Source: Planctomycetota bacterium
GTDB lineage: Bacteria > Planctomycetota > MHYJ01 > JACPTZ01
DNA length: 64,000 nt
NCBI GenBank assembly: GCA_016192525.1
Contig: JACPTZ010000041.1
Span: 1-64,000 of the forward strand
Direction of reading: 5' to 3'
The notes beneath the pieces were generated by a model that saw nothing but the letters and a program-made list of their open reading frames with translations, had not been told where the DNA came from and did not search any database. The position numbers were made by a program, and so were the translations under genes. Positions 41,011-51,164 of this stretch are shown here, piece after piece (within the stretch, counting starts at the first letter, position 1; every line of letters starts with the position of its first letter).

Positions 41011-41850
41011 CTACGGCGCGTCATCCACCCAGCCGCCGAGCTCCACCTTCACGCCGTCCTTTCGACCCGCCGCCTCCGCCCGCTCGAGGGCGAACAGGGC
41101 GGCGCCGATCGCGCCGATGAAGTGCGAGTCGGCGCTTACGTTGAGCGTCGTTCCGAGTTTCTCCTCGATCGACTTCACCATCCCGATGTTCCGGGCCACC
41201 CCGCCCGTCATCGTGTACTCCGGCTCCATCCCGATCCGGCGGAGGAGCGCGATCGTCCGCGTGGCGATCGACTGGTGCACCCCGGCCAGGATGTCCGGGG
41301 GGGTGCGGTCCTGGGCGAGGTAGCTCATGATGTCGCTCTCGACGAACACCGTGCAGACGCTCGAGAGGCGGACCGGATCGGTGGCCTTGAGCGACACCGG
41401 ACCGATTTCGTCGAGTTTCATGTCGAGCACTTCGGCGGCGGCGGAAAGGAAGCGCCCCGTGCCGGCGGCGCATTTGTCGTTCATCGAGAAGTCGACCACG
41501 TCTCCCGCGGGACCGACGCGGATCGCCTTGGTGTCCTGACCCCCGATGTCGATCACCGTCCGGGTCGTCGGGAAGAGGAAGTGGGCGCCGCGCGCGTGAC
41601 AGGTGATCTCGGTGATCTGGGCGTCGCCGAAGGTGACCTTGTAGCGCCCGTAGCCGGTCCCGACGACGTAGGCGACCTCCTTGCGGTCGATCCCCGCCTC
41701 GCGGCAGAGCGTCTCGAATCCCCGCTCCGCGGCGCGGGAGACGTTCGCGCCCGTATCCACGAGCCCCCGCGCGGCAATGGCGCGGCGGCCGTCGATCAGG
41801 ATCGCCTTCGTCTGGGTCGAGCCGACATCCACACCGGCGGCATAGAGCAT
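41011..41850 (-). CDS. BadG/BcrA-type ATPase subunit (activase family)
   Basis: This 279-residue activase paralogue of the downstream gene has [14 protein letters not shown] at the N-terminus, [24 protein letters not shown] and [13 protein letters not shown] with the cluster Cys. It would form a heterodimer with the 271-residue subunit and feed electrons to the two catalytic subunits upstream. The start is ATG 41850 (13 codons after the track Met). The intergenic gap of 99 nt is plain; upstream to the B-type gene there are 266 nt with repeat DNA. Confidence 0.85.
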   Translation of the reverse strand: MLYAAGVDVGSTQTKAILIDGRRAIAARGLVDTGANVSRAAERGFETLCREAGIDRKEVAYVVGTGYGRYKVTFGDAQITEITCHARGAHFLFPTTRTVIDIGGQDTKAIRVGPAGDVVDFSMNDKCAAGTGRFLSAAAEVLDMKLDEIGPVSLKATDPVRLSSVCTVFVESDIMSYLAQDRTPPDILAGVHQSIATRTIALLRRIGMEPEYTMTGGVARNIGMVKSIEEKLGTTLNVSADSHFIGAIGAALFALERAEAAGRKDGVKVELGGWVDDAP

Positions 41851-41989
41851 GGGGTGCGTCCCTGTCCTGGACTCACGGAGAACAGCCAACGGACGAGTGC
41901 GGGCACGAGTCCGACCACGAGGTGGGGCTGGCGGCGGCCTCTCGGCCGCACGGCCCGTCGGGCCGTGCCATCCGGAAGTGAGCGCCCGT

Positions 41990-42110
41990 GCCCCCTTCTC
42001 TTCTTCTGTCTCCTCTGTTGTTCCCCTGATACTCCGTTTCTGTGGTTCTTGTTTCTGCCGTTTCCGTTTTCTCTGTTTGAATTCGCGTCATTCGCGCCAT
42101 TCGCGGTTCC
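41990..42110. repeat. TTCTTCTGTTTC array with GAATTCGCG/CATTCGCG motif
   Basis: Between the activase-like and B-type genes: CTTCTTCTGTCTCCTCTGTT, GTTTCTGTGGTTCTTGTTTC, then TTGAATTCGCGTCATTCGCG. The same text recurs before 43.55 kb and in part near 45.58 kb. It continues almost to the stop codon of the B-type gene. Confidence 0.7.
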
Positions 42111-42116
42111 CTTCCG

Positions 42117-43367
42117 TCATACGCTCATGGACACGATCCGGCGATGCTCCAGCGACTCGAAGAAGGCGTCGATCCGGTTCTTCATCTGGGCGTGGGCGTA
42201 GTAACGCGGGTCCTCCAGGTCCGACTCCACCAGGAGCGTCGGCACGTGCCGCTCCCCGACGAAATAGTCCCGCATGTCGCCCTGTCCGGCGGAGAAGAGG
42301 CGGCAGGACTTGATCGAGTGGATCACCAGCGCGTCCGCCTTCCACTCCTCGACGTAGCGGCGGATCTGCGAATAGCGTTCGAGCAGGGAGCGGTTGCAGA
42401 GGTTGTGGACGATCATGTGCTCGGCGATCGACTCGAGCGGCCGCTCCGGGTCGTGCCGGTAGCCCCACTCCCAGATTCCGCCCACGGTCGAGTAGGTCGA
42501 CTGCACCGCCACGGCGCCCCAGGCGGCGAAGAGGTCGCGGAAGCTGCGGTAGTACGGATAGGGGGGGGGGCCTTCGATGACGAGCCGGAACTTCTCCTCC
42601 GGCAGCGGCCCGCGCTTCGCGGCCACGTCGGCCTCGAACTCCTGCACCGCGGCGTCGAAGAAATCGGCGGCGTCCGTCGATCCGCGGAGGACGTTGATGG
42701 GGCCCATCATGTTGATCGAGTCGAAGTAGGCGTCGAACGGGGCGGGCCGGTTCTTGCACAGATCCTTGGCCCGGGCCCATCCCTCCTCGGCGCGGCGCGA
42801 GAGGGCGCAGACCTCGCGCAGGCGGTCGATGTCGAACTTCTTCCCGGTGATCTTCTCGCAGGTGGCGATGAGTTCCTTGAGCTGGGCGACGACGTAGGTG
42901 ATGTCCTCCTTCGACGGCTCCTTCTCCCGCAGGAAGGGGACGTCGATCATGAAGAGCGGCGCCTTGAGGAACTCCGCCGAGTGTTCGAACCACTTGATGT
43001 AGACGTTGCAGCCGACGAAGTTGCAGACGATGAGGTTCGGGGTGGGGATCTTCGCGTCCTTCCCGATCCCGCCCTCCATCGTGTAGCCGACGTCCGCCTT
43101 CACGTAGGCGCAGTTGTCGCTGGAGTAGCCCATTTCCTCGGACTTGAGGATGAGGGGGAGCGACTGCTTCCGGATGGCGAGCTGGAGGGCGTTGACCTCG
43201 GGAAAGATGGGGGCGATGTCGAAGGCGCGCAGGATCTCGACGCAGTTCCCCGTGATCATGATGTACGCCGACGGCGCCCCGGTCTTCGCCGCCTGCGCGA
43301 GGGTGTCGTACCAGGCCCCCATGATGCGCTTCGAGTGCTCGTGGACGGTGCCCTTGTAGTCGGCCAT
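42117..43367 (-). CDS. Benzoyl-CoA reductase/2-hydroxyacyl-CoA dehydratase B-type subunit
   Basis: A 416-residue HgdB/BcrB-type iron-sulfur subunit: GNCVEILRAFDIAP, SSDNCAYVKADVGY, LIVCNFVGCNVYIKWFE, and SIKSCRLFSAGQGD near the C-terminus supply candidate cluster ligands. Together with the C-type subunit encoded upstream it would form the catalytic pair that accepts electrons from the two ATPases. In class I reductases this pair reduces the aromatic ring of benzoyl-CoA; in dehydratases it removes water from 2-hydroxyacyl-CoA. Gene neighbours favour the former. Length agrees with the family. Confidence 0.82.
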   Translation of the reverse strand: MADYKGTVHEHSKRIMGAWYDTLAQAAKTGAPSAYIMITGNCVEILRAFDIAPIFPEVNALQLAIRKQSLPLILKSEEMGYSSDNCAYVKADVGYTMEGGIGKDAKIPTPNLIVCNFVGCNVYIKWFEHSAEFLKAPLFMIDVPFLREKEPSKEDITYVVAQLKELIATCEKITGKKFDIDRLREVCALSRRAEEGWARAKDLCKNRPAPFDAYFDSINMMGPINVLRGSTDAADFFDAAVQEFEADVAAKRGPLPEEKFRLVIEGPPPYPYYRSFRDLFAAWGAVAVQSTYSTVGGIWEWGYRHDPERPLESIAEHMIVHNLCNRSLLERYSQIRRYVEEWKADALVIHSIKSCRLFSAGQGDMRDYFVGERHVPTLLVESDLEDPRYYAHAQMKNRIDAFFESLEHRRIVSMSV

Positions 43368-43379
43368 GCGTGGTCTTTC

Positions 43380-43550
43380 TGTCGCGTTTCGGGTTTCGGG
43401 TTTCGAGTTTCGGGTTGAGGGTTCCGAGTTAAGGGTTTCGAGCGTTCAGTGCTTCGGCGCTCCTTCCGTTTCTTCTGTTCCCCATAATCTCCGTTTCTCC
43501 GTCTCCGTTTGAATTCGCGCCATTCGCGTAATTCGCGGTTCGCCCACGTT
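43380..43550. repeat. GGGTTTCG array plus TTCTTCTGTT tract
   Basis: GCGTTTCGGGTTTCGGGTTT, TCGAGTTTCGGGTTGAGGGT and similar units (about 43383-43441), then CGTTTCTTCTGTTCCCC and CGCCATTCGCGTAATTCGCG. The array fills nearly the whole gap between the B- and C-type subunit genes. Confidence 0.75.
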
Positions 43551-43555
43551 CGGGG

Positions 43556-44701
43556 CTACTCGAACAGGAGAGACTCCGCGAACGTCTCGATCTCGTTCCG
43601 GGCGCGCTCGAACGTCCACATCTTCTCCTCGAACTCGAGCAGCAGATGCGGGATCTTCTCCCGCTCGCAGACGCGCCGGAAGAGGACGTAGTCGAAAAGG
43701 GCCGGCTCGCAGAACTTGGCGGGGGCGAAGATCACCGCCTGGGCGTTCTTTTCGCGGACCCGCTTTGCCAGGTCTTCATGGCGCGGGCGGGTCATGTCGT
43801 GCCGGACCGAGGACGGACGGCTCTGACGGCAGTAGGCCCCGGCCAGGGCGCGGATCGGATCGCCGGTCTCGGCGACGTCGTTCGCGAACCAGCGCCAGCC
43901 GGCCACGAAGTCGTCGTCGATCACGTAGCATCCGGCGCGCTCGATCACCTCGATCAGGCCCATCGGCGGCTGCTCGCAGAAGGCCCCCTCGACGATCACG
44001 CGGATCCGGTCCATCCGCTTGACGGCGCGCCGCTCCAGGTCGGCGAGCGCCGCTTCGAGGAGCTCCACGTGCTCCTGCGGCGGAAGCAGGGTTCCCGCCC
44101 GGACGAGCTGGTAGGCCTCCACGGAGTTCACCCGCTCCGGGGACTCCTCCCGCATCTGATAGAGGCGTCGCATGAGCGCCCGGGAACGGTTGTAGGCCCG
44201 GATGCTCTCGCGCAGCGCGTCGTCCGTGATCTTCCGCTCGAGCCAGACGGAGATGTTCCTGCGCACCCGCTCCAGCTCCGCGGAGGTGTAATCGAGGCTC
44301 CCCGAGGAGGTGGGATTCTGGGGGAAGTGGATGTAGTCGATGAAGAGGTCCGGAAAGTTGCGGCGATAGACGCTGGCGAGGTTGCGCGCCACGTCGCAGA
44401 TCGAGTGAAAGACCATTCCGCCGATCCCCTCGAGACGCTTTTGAAACGCCAGCTCGAGGGTCGATTTCGCGATGGAGCAGACGAACGACTGGAATCGGGC
44501 GTCGGCGTGGGTGAGCTCCACGCTTCCCCCGGCGCCGAAGATGCCGATGGGGAGCGCACCCGCGGCGTGGAAGATCTCGACCGGGGAGTACACCGGGAAG
44601 CAGCCGATGGCGGGGCCCTTCCAGCGTCGGGCCGCCTCGGTCGGGCCGCCGGCGAGGACCTCACGGCAGCGTGAGAGGATGGGGGGATGCGCGATGGCCA
44701 T
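43556..44701 (-). CDS. Benzoyl-CoA reductase/2-hydroxyacyl-CoA dehydratase C-type subunit
   Basis: A 381-residue BcrC/HgdA-type subunit. GCFPVYSPVEIFHAAGALPI and FVCSIAKSTLELA near the N-terminus, MVFHSICDVARNL, FCEQPPMGLIEVIERAGCYV and IFAPAKFCEPALFDYVLF contain the conserved Cys of the family. ATG at 44701 gives 28 residues before the first motif, close to known members; the track's earlier starts (44758, 44806) are possible. It is first in the minus-strand cluster. The upstream 900 nt hold no recognised gene. Confidence 0.8.
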   Translation of the reverse strand: MAIAHPPILSRCREVLAGGPTEAARRWKGPAIGCFPVYSPVEIFHAAGALPIGIFGAGGSVELTHADARFQSFVCSIAKSTLELAFQKRLEGIGGMVFHSICDVARNLASVYRRNFPDLFIDYIHFPQNPTSSGSLDYTSAELERVRRNISVWLERKITDDALRESIRAYNRSRALMRRLYQMREESPERVNSVEAYQLVRAGTLLPPQEHVELLEAALADLERRAVKRMDRIRVIVEGAFCEQPPMGLIEVIERAGCYVIDDDFVAGWRWFANDVAETGDPIRALAGAYCRQSRPSSVRHDMTRPRHEDLAKRVREKNAQAVIFAPAKFCEPALFDYVLFRRVCEREKIPHLLLEFEEKMWTFERARNEIETFAESLLFE

Positions 44702-44806
44702 GGCGGTGAGCGGGACCTCGATGCGGCGACGATGGGGCGAGTTCGTTCGGGCGCCCATGAACTCGCAAACCCTGTTCCCGTGCGGTGTCGGGGAGGAGCG
44801 AACCAC

Positions 44807-45406
44807 CCTCCCGAACGAACGCGAACGCGCAGTGTGGCATCCTCCACCGGTGATAGGGGCTCAGGCCGGAGAGGGCGGTGTTCGCGGAGAACTGTTTCTC
44901 GGTTCGGGGTCGCGCACAATTCCCGAGAATCGGGGATTTGGTCACCAACGGTACGGTGGATTGCGGGGCAAGGGACGGAGTTGGGGGCGGTTCACAGGCC
45001 GATCAAGGGGCCAAGCCCTCAATCGGAGAGGTGGAGCCATCTGCCGCGCGAAGGGCGACGCGGAATTACCCGTTCATGTCGTGGATTTTTCCGCGATTGG
45101 GGGGACGAATCCACGGGGCCGGCAAGAGAACCTGGACTGGTGATCCGTCACGGCTAAACCCGCGGGTAGAACCGTCCGTCCTGAGCGAGGGCGCGGCTCC
45201 GTCGCCGCGCCCGAGTCGAAGGACGAGTCGAAGGCCGCGGCCCACCCACCCTTCGACTCGCCCGCCAGACGGAGGCGTGGATAGGCGTTGACGGATCACT
45301 AGGCCCATTCCCGCATCACAGCGCGGCCGCCGGCCGCCACCGATGCGCCGCGTCCACGACGATCCTCGAATGGCCACGAAGGGGCACAAGAGCCACAAGA
45401 CAGAAC
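44807..45406. other. Non-coding region upstream of the reductase cluster
   Basis: About 600 nt without a gene I can support. ORFs here have no family signature and poor starts. It contains a hairpin repeat GTCCTGAGCGAGGGCGCGG ... CCGCGCCCGAGTCGAAGGAC (about 45177-45226, stem GGGCGCGGC/GCCGCGCCC) and CCACGAAGGGGCACAAGAGC repeat text near 45375. The leader and promoter of the minus-strand cluster should lie here, but I see no convincing promoter or known riboswitch. Confidence 0.5.
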
Positions 45407-45565
45407 GTACGAGGTTATCGTCCCTGACGTTGTCATCCTGAGCCCCGTAGCACGTGCTACGGGGCGAAGGATCACCAGTACTGGAGCGAACTTCGCGCAT
45501 GCGTTGGTGATCCTTCGCGTCCGCCTGCGGCGGACGCTCAGGATGACAAGCGGGAACCCCACACG
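45407..45565. repeat. MITE-like palindromic element, copy 5 (TSD GACAGAAC)
   Basis: A 159-bp element starting GTACGAGGTTATCGTCCC, with the TGTCATCCTGAGCCCCGTAG ... CTACGGGGCGAAGGATCACC and GTCCGCCTGCGGCGGAC hairpins. It is flanked by perfect 8-bp direct repeats GACAGAAC (45399-45406 and 45566-45573). Confidence 0.88.
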
Positions 45566-45596
45566 ACAGAACGGATGGAACCGCGAATGGCGCGAC

Positions 45597-46970
<1,374 letters not shown>

Positions 46971-47645
46971 ATGACCCTGACGGTGCGCGAAGTCGCCCGC
47001 CTGTTGAAGATCTCCGAGAAGACCGTTTACCGCTGGATCCGTGAGAAAGAGCTGCCCGCCCGGCTTGTGAGCGAGCAGTACCACTTCAACCGGGCCGAAC
47101 TTCTTGAATGGGCCACCGCCCATCGAGTGGCGGTGGCGCCGGAACTGTTTCAGGAGGCCGAGGACGGCTCCGCGCCGCTCCCGGGCCTCGTCGAGGCCCT
47201 GACCGCGGGCGGGATCGTCCGCGGCCTCACGGGGGCCGATCGCGATGCCGTCCTCCGGGGCGTCGTCTCCGCCATGCCCCTGCCGGAGGGGATCGACCGC
47301 GAGTTCCTCACCCGCATCCTTCTCGCCCGCGAGGCGCTCGGATCGACCGGCGTCGGCGACGGGATCGCGATTCCCCACGTCCGGAATCCGATCGTCCTCA
47401 ACGTGGCCTACTCGAGCGTCACGCTCTGCTTTCTCGAGAAGCCGATCGACTTCGCCGCCATCGACGGCCGCCCCGTCCACACCCTCTTCACGCTGATCAG
47501 TCCGACGACCCGCGCCCACCTCCACCTGATATCCCGGCTGGCCTTCGCCCTCCGCGATCCCGGATTCAAGGAGACGGTGACCCGGCGCGGGACCGGGGAG
47601 GAGATCCTGCGCGAGGCGAAACGGGTGGAGGGGGGGCTCCAGTGA
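46971..47645 (+). CDS. Excisionase-type DNA-binding domain fused to PTS EIIA-like domain
   Basis: A 224-residue cytosolic protein. Residues 1-60 are a MerR/excisionase winged helix (TLTVREVARLLKISEKTVYR). Residues 80-220 are a fructose/nitrogen-type EIIA domain with the phospho-accepting His in GVGDGIAIPHVRNPI. Such fusions relay phosphate state to gene or transporter regulation. It stands just upstream of and co-directional with the Ehr membrane-complex genes, suggesting control of that ion pump, similar in idea to EIIA-Ntr acting on K+ transport. No EI/HPr genes are in view. Start ATG 46971 is preferred to the track's 46875. Confidence 0.8.
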   Translation: MTLTVREVARLLKISEKTVYRWIREKELPARLVSEQYHFNRAELLEWATAHRVAVAPELFQEAEDGSAPLPGLVEALTAGGIVRGLTGADRDAVLRGVVSAMPLPEGIDREFLTRILLAREALGSTGVGDGIAIPHVRNPIVLNVAYSSVTLCFLEKPIDFAAIDGRPVHTLFTLISPTTRAHLHLISRLAFALRDPGFKETVTRRGTGEEILREAKRVEGGLQ

Positions 47646-47842
47646 GAGCCTGAGAAGAAATGCGCTGACGAGCGGTGCGTCGAATTGTCATCCTGAGCCT
47701 CGGGCGAAGCCCGAGGCGAAGGATCGCCAGCCGATGCGCCCCAAAGACGCCTACGCTGGTGATCCTTCGCTCCACGCCGCCGAACGGAGGCGGCGTTCCG
47801 CTCAGGATGACAACCTGAGGGCCGTCGACGCTCAGGATGACA
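47643..47842. repeat. MITE-like palindromic element, copy 6 (variant left end)
   Basis: It begins TGAGAGCCTGAGAAGAAA, of which TGA is the stop codon of the PTS-IIA gene. The core has GCCTCGGGCGAAGCCCGAGG and a GCCGCC ... GGCGGC hairpin; the end TCAGGATGACA is duplicated (47803-47812, 47831-47842). The rest of the 342-nt gap (47843-47987) is CCCCTCTCCCTACCCTCCCC ... GGCGGGGGGAGGG hairpin sequence and leader. Confidence 0.72.
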
Positions 47843-47987
47843 GAGTCGCGGACCTATGGACGTGTGAGGGGCGTGGCCCGTTGTGGTGCAGGCGCGCGCC
47901 CCTCTCCCTACCCTCCCCCCGGCGGGGGGAGGGAAACAGCAGAAGGCGCCCCTCTCTGCAGTCACTGGCGGGCCATCAAGGCCAATC

Positions 47988-49970
47988 ATGCTCCCTGTGC
48001 TCACCTCCCTCGCCGTCCTGCTCGTCACCGGCCTCGCCGCGCTGATCGCGCACCGCTCCCCGCGGGCCGCGACGGCCCTGGGTGCGGGCGGGGCCGCGGC
48101 CGGGTCGCTTCTCGGGCTCGTCCCCGCCCTCGGAGTGCTGCTGGGCGACCCCGCGATCTCCCTCCGCGTCCCCTGGCAGGTCCCGGGCGGCGCGTTCTCC
48201 GTCGAGATCGACGCCCTCTCGGCGCTCTTCCTGTTCCCGATCTTCCTGCTGTCCGCCCTGGCGGCGGTCTACGGCGCCGGGTACCTCTGGCCCTCCCGCA
48301 CCACCCGCTCGCTCGGCCCGCCGTGGTTCTTCTACAATCTCCTCGTCGCGTGCATGGTGCTGGTGGTGATCGCCCGCAACGCGGTGCTGTTCCTCATGGC
48401 GTGGGAGGTGATGGCCCTCGCGTCGTTCTTCCTGGTCATCCGGGAGCACGAGAAGGAGGAGGTGCGCGAGGCCGGGTGGACTTATCTGGTCGCCACGCGC
48501 CTCGGGACGGCCTTTCTGCTCGCCTTCTTCGCGTGGATCGGTCGGGAGACGGGCTCGATGGAGTTCGACCGTTTTTCCCGGCACGGGGTGTTCTCCCCCG
48601 CGCTGGCCGGCTCGCTTTTTGTACTCGCCGTCATCGGCTTCGGAACGAAGGCCGGTTTCATGCCGCTCCACGTCTGGCTGCCGGAGGCGCATCCGGCCGC
48701 GCCGAGCCACGTCTCCGCGCTGATGTCCGGCGTGATGATCAAGACCGGCATCTACGGCCTGGTGCGCACGCTCACCTGGCTGGGCCCTCCGCCGGCCTGG
48801 TGGGCCTGGACCCTGATTGCGATCGGTCTTTCGTCGGGGATCCTCGGCGTGCTGTTCGCTCTGGCGCAGAACGATCTCAAACGTCTGCTGGCCTACAGCT
48901 CCGTCGAGAACATCGGGATCATCACCCTCGGGCTGGGGGTGGGCGTGCTTGGAATCCACACCGGCTCGACGACCCTCGCCGTTCTCGGCTTTGCGGGCGG
49001 GCTGCTGCACGTGGTGAACCACGCGCTCTTCAAGGGATTGCTCTTCCTCGGGGCGGGGGCGGTGGTCCACGCCACGGGGACGAGGGAGATCGACCGCCTG
49101 GGGGGGCTGCTGAAGCGGATGCCGGTGACCGCCGCCTGCTTTCTGACGGGCGCGGCGGCGATCTCCGGGCTGCCGCCGTTCAACGGGTTTGTCGGCGAGT
49201 TCCTGATCCTGCTCGGCTCGTTCCGCGGGGCGTCGGTGCTCCCCGCGGAGACGGCGGTCCCCCTTCTCGCCGCGATCGCGGGGCTGGCGCTCATCGGGGG
49301 ACTGGCCGCCGCCTGCTTCTCCAGGGCGTTCGGGATCGTCTTCCTCGGCGAGGCGCGGGGAGAGCCCGTGGCTCACGCCCATGAGCCGGGTCCCGCCCTG
49401 CGCGCCCCGATGTGGATTCTCGCCGTCGCCTGCGTGGCTGTAGGGCTTCTCGGGCCCTGGGTGGTCCGGGCGCTCGCGCCGGCGCTGGAGGTGGTGATGG
49501 GGACGCCGGTCGCTTCGGGGGAAGAGGGGATTCCCACCGGGCCGTTGCTCGGCGTGCTGCTCGCTTCGCTGCTTCTCCTGGCGACGGTCGCCCTGTCGGC
49601 CGCGATCCGCCGGTTCCTGCTCGCGGGTCGACCGGTGACGGAGTCCGTGACCTGGGACTGCGGCTATGCGCGCCCCGGGGCCCGCATGCAGTACACCGCC
49701 TCGTCCTACGCGCAGCCGCTCACGAGCCTGTTCTCGGTCTTTCTCCGGACGCGCCGGGTGGCGGCGCTGCCCGAGGGGATTTTCCCCTCCGGGGCTTCTT
49801 TCGCCACCGAGACGCGGGACGTCTGCCGCGAGTCGGGGTTCCGTCCCGCGTTCGAACGTCTGAGCCGCGTCCTGTGGGCGATGCGTTGGCTCCAGCACGG
49901 GCGGGTGCATCTGTATGTTCTCTACATCGCGCTGACGCTGGTGGTGCTGTTGGTGTGGAAGCTGGGCTAG
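47988..49970 (+). CDS. HyfB/NuoL-like proton-translocating membrane subunit
   Basis: A 660-residue, about 15-helix antiporter-like subunit of an energy-converting hydrogenase-related complex. Proton-channel signatures: LMAWEVMALASFFLV (Glu), GTKAGFMPLHVWLPEAHPAA (Lys/His), LLAYSSVENIGII and HVVNHALFKGLLFL. The C-terminal region after residue 560 (TWDCGYARP ... MQYTASSYAQPL) matches HyfB/HycC proteins and not plain NuoL. The start is ATG 47988. It is first of six co-directional complex genes. Confidence 0.88.
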   Translation: MLPVLTSLAVLLVTGLAALIAHRSPRAATALGAGGAAAGSLLGLVPALGVLLGDPAISLRVPWQVPGGAFSVEIDALSALFLFPIFLLSALAAVYGAGYLWPSRTTRSLGPPWFFYNLLVACMVLVVIARNAVLFLMAWEVMALASFFLVIREHEKEEVREAGWTYLVATRLGTAFLLAFFAWIGRETGSMEFDRFSRHGVFSPALAGSLFVLAVIGFGTKAGFMPLHVWLPEAHPAAPSHVSALMSGVMIKTGIYGLVRTLTWLGPPPAWWAWTLIAIGLSSGILGVLFALAQNDLKRLLAYSSVENIGIITLGLGVGVLGIHTGSTTLAVLGFAGGLLHVVNHALFKGLLFLGAGAVVHATGTREIDRLGGLLKRMPVTAACFLTGAAAISGLPPFNGFVGEFLILLGSFRGASVLPAETAVPLLAAIAGLALIGGLAAACFSRAFGIVFLGEARGEPVAHAHEPGPALRAPMWILAVACVAVGLLGPWVVRALAPALEVVMGTPVASGEEGIPTGPLLGVLLASLLLLATVALSAAIRRFLLAGRPVTESVTWDCGYARPGARMQYTASSYAQPLTSLFSVFLRTRRVAALPEGIFPSGASFATETRDVCRESGFRPAFERLSRVLWAMRWLQHGRVHLYVLYIALTLVVLLVWKLG

Positions 49971-49979
49971 GGGGGGGGT

Positions 49980-50165
49980 GGGGTAAAGCGTAAAACGGAA
50001 AACGTAAGAAGGAGGAGGAAAGAAGAAGCAGAGGACAGCAGAACGGCAGAGATCCATCCCGTCCGCCTCTTGCGTTTCACGTTTTACGTTTCACGTCTTA
50101 GGTCTTACGTTTCACGTTTTACGCTTCACGTTTTACGTTTTACGTTTTACGTTTTGCGTTTGTCC
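49980..50165. repeat. CGTAAAA array with inverted right arm
   Basis: TAAAGCGTAAAACGGAAAAC, a GAAGGAGGAGGAAAGAAGAA purine core, then TTGCGTTTCACGTTTTACG-type units to 50165. The arrangement matches the iorA/iorB array. It separates the HyfB- and HyfC-like genes. Confidence 0.85.
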
Positions 50166-50216
50166 CTTGAGCATATAGACATTGTGCGTCTGATGACGCC
50201 TTCTTGCTGATCTCCT

Positions 50217-51128
50217 ATGAGCCCGACCTGCCTCCTGCCTCCCGTGATCGCCCTGGTCTTTTCGCCTCTTCTCCTCGGGGTGATCAACCGGACGAAGGCC
50301 CGGTTTGCGGGTCGGGCCGGGGCGCCGCTGCACCAGCCCTACCACGATCTCCTGAAGCTCCTCCGCAAGGGGGCGGTCTACAGCCGGACGACGACGTGGC
50401 TGTTCCGCGCCGGGCCGGTGGTCGGTCTGGGCGCCATGCTCGCGGCCTCGGCGCTGGTCCCCTTCGGCGGCCTCGGCGCCCCGCTCGCCTTCGAGGGCGA
50501 CCTCCTGGTGCTCGCGGGACTTCTGGCGCTCGCCCGATTCGTCACGGTGAACGCGGCGCTCGACACCGGATCGAGCTTCGAGGGGATGGGCGCCAGCCGG
50601 GAGGTGCAGTTCTCGGCCCTCGCGGAGCCGGCGCTGTTCCTCGGCCTCGCCTCGATGGCGCGCGAGACGGGCGCGGTCTCGCTCGGCGCGATCTTCGCCT
50701 CGCTCTCGGCGCACCCCTGGGCCGAGAGCGGCCTCGCGCCGCTCCTGGCGGCGGTGGCGCTGGCGATCGTCTTCCTCGCGGAGAACGCGCGGATCCCGGT
50801 GGACGATCCGAACACGCACCTCGAACTCACGATGATCCACGAGGTGATGGTCCTCGACCACAGCGGGCCCGACTTCGCCCTCATCCAGTACGGGGCGGCC
50901 CTGAAGCTCTGGCTGCTCGGATCGCTGGTGGTGGGGATGCTTCTTCCGGTCGGGCCCGGCTCCGCCCCGGCCGGGGTGGCCCTCGCCGGCGGGGGGATGA
51001 TCGCCCTCGCGGTGCTGACGGGGGTGGTGGAATCGGTGATGGCCCGCCTGCGCCTCCTCCGGGTGCCCCAGTTGCTGGTCGGGGCGGGGGCGCTGTCGAG
51101 CCTGGCGCTGGTGCTGGCGTTTGTTTAG
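50217..51128 (+). CDS. HyfC/HycD/NuoH-like membrane subunit
   Basis: A 303-residue subunit that couples the peripheral arm to the membrane arm in group 4 hydrogenases and complex I. RAGAPLHQPYHDLLKLLRKG is the conserved entry loop. FLAENARIPVDDPNTHLELTMIHEVM is the NuoH-type acidic loop, with a Glu/Asp-rich funnel. About eight helices. It continues the Ehr gene order (B, C, E, F, G, I types). Confidence 0.9.
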   Translation: MSPTCLLPPVIALVFSPLLLGVINRTKARFAGRAGAPLHQPYHDLLKLLRKGAVYSRTTTWLFRAGPVVGLGAMLAASALVPFGGLGAPLAFEGDLLVLAGLLALARFVTVNAALDTGSSFEGMGASREVQFSALAEPALFLGLASMARETGAVSLGAIFASLSAHPWAESGLAPLLAAVALAIVFLAENARIPVDDPNTHLELTMIHEVMVLDHSGPDFALIQYGAALKLWLLGSLVVGMLLPVGPGSAPAGVALAGGGMIALAVLTGVVESVMARLRLLRVPQLLVGAGALSSLALVLAFV

Positions 51129-51164
51129 CGATCCGTCTGCGTCACTCGGCGAGTGGATTGAATC

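Noticed and set aside
43380-43441. Telomere-like GGGTTTCG repeats as a chromosome end
   Set aside because: They are internal, between two co-directional genes, and recur at other internal sites.
44878-45291. Plus-strand ORF of 137 residues upstream of the reductase cluster
   Set aside because: It has no family signature and no ribosome-binding site, and its 3' half runs through a hairpin repeat.
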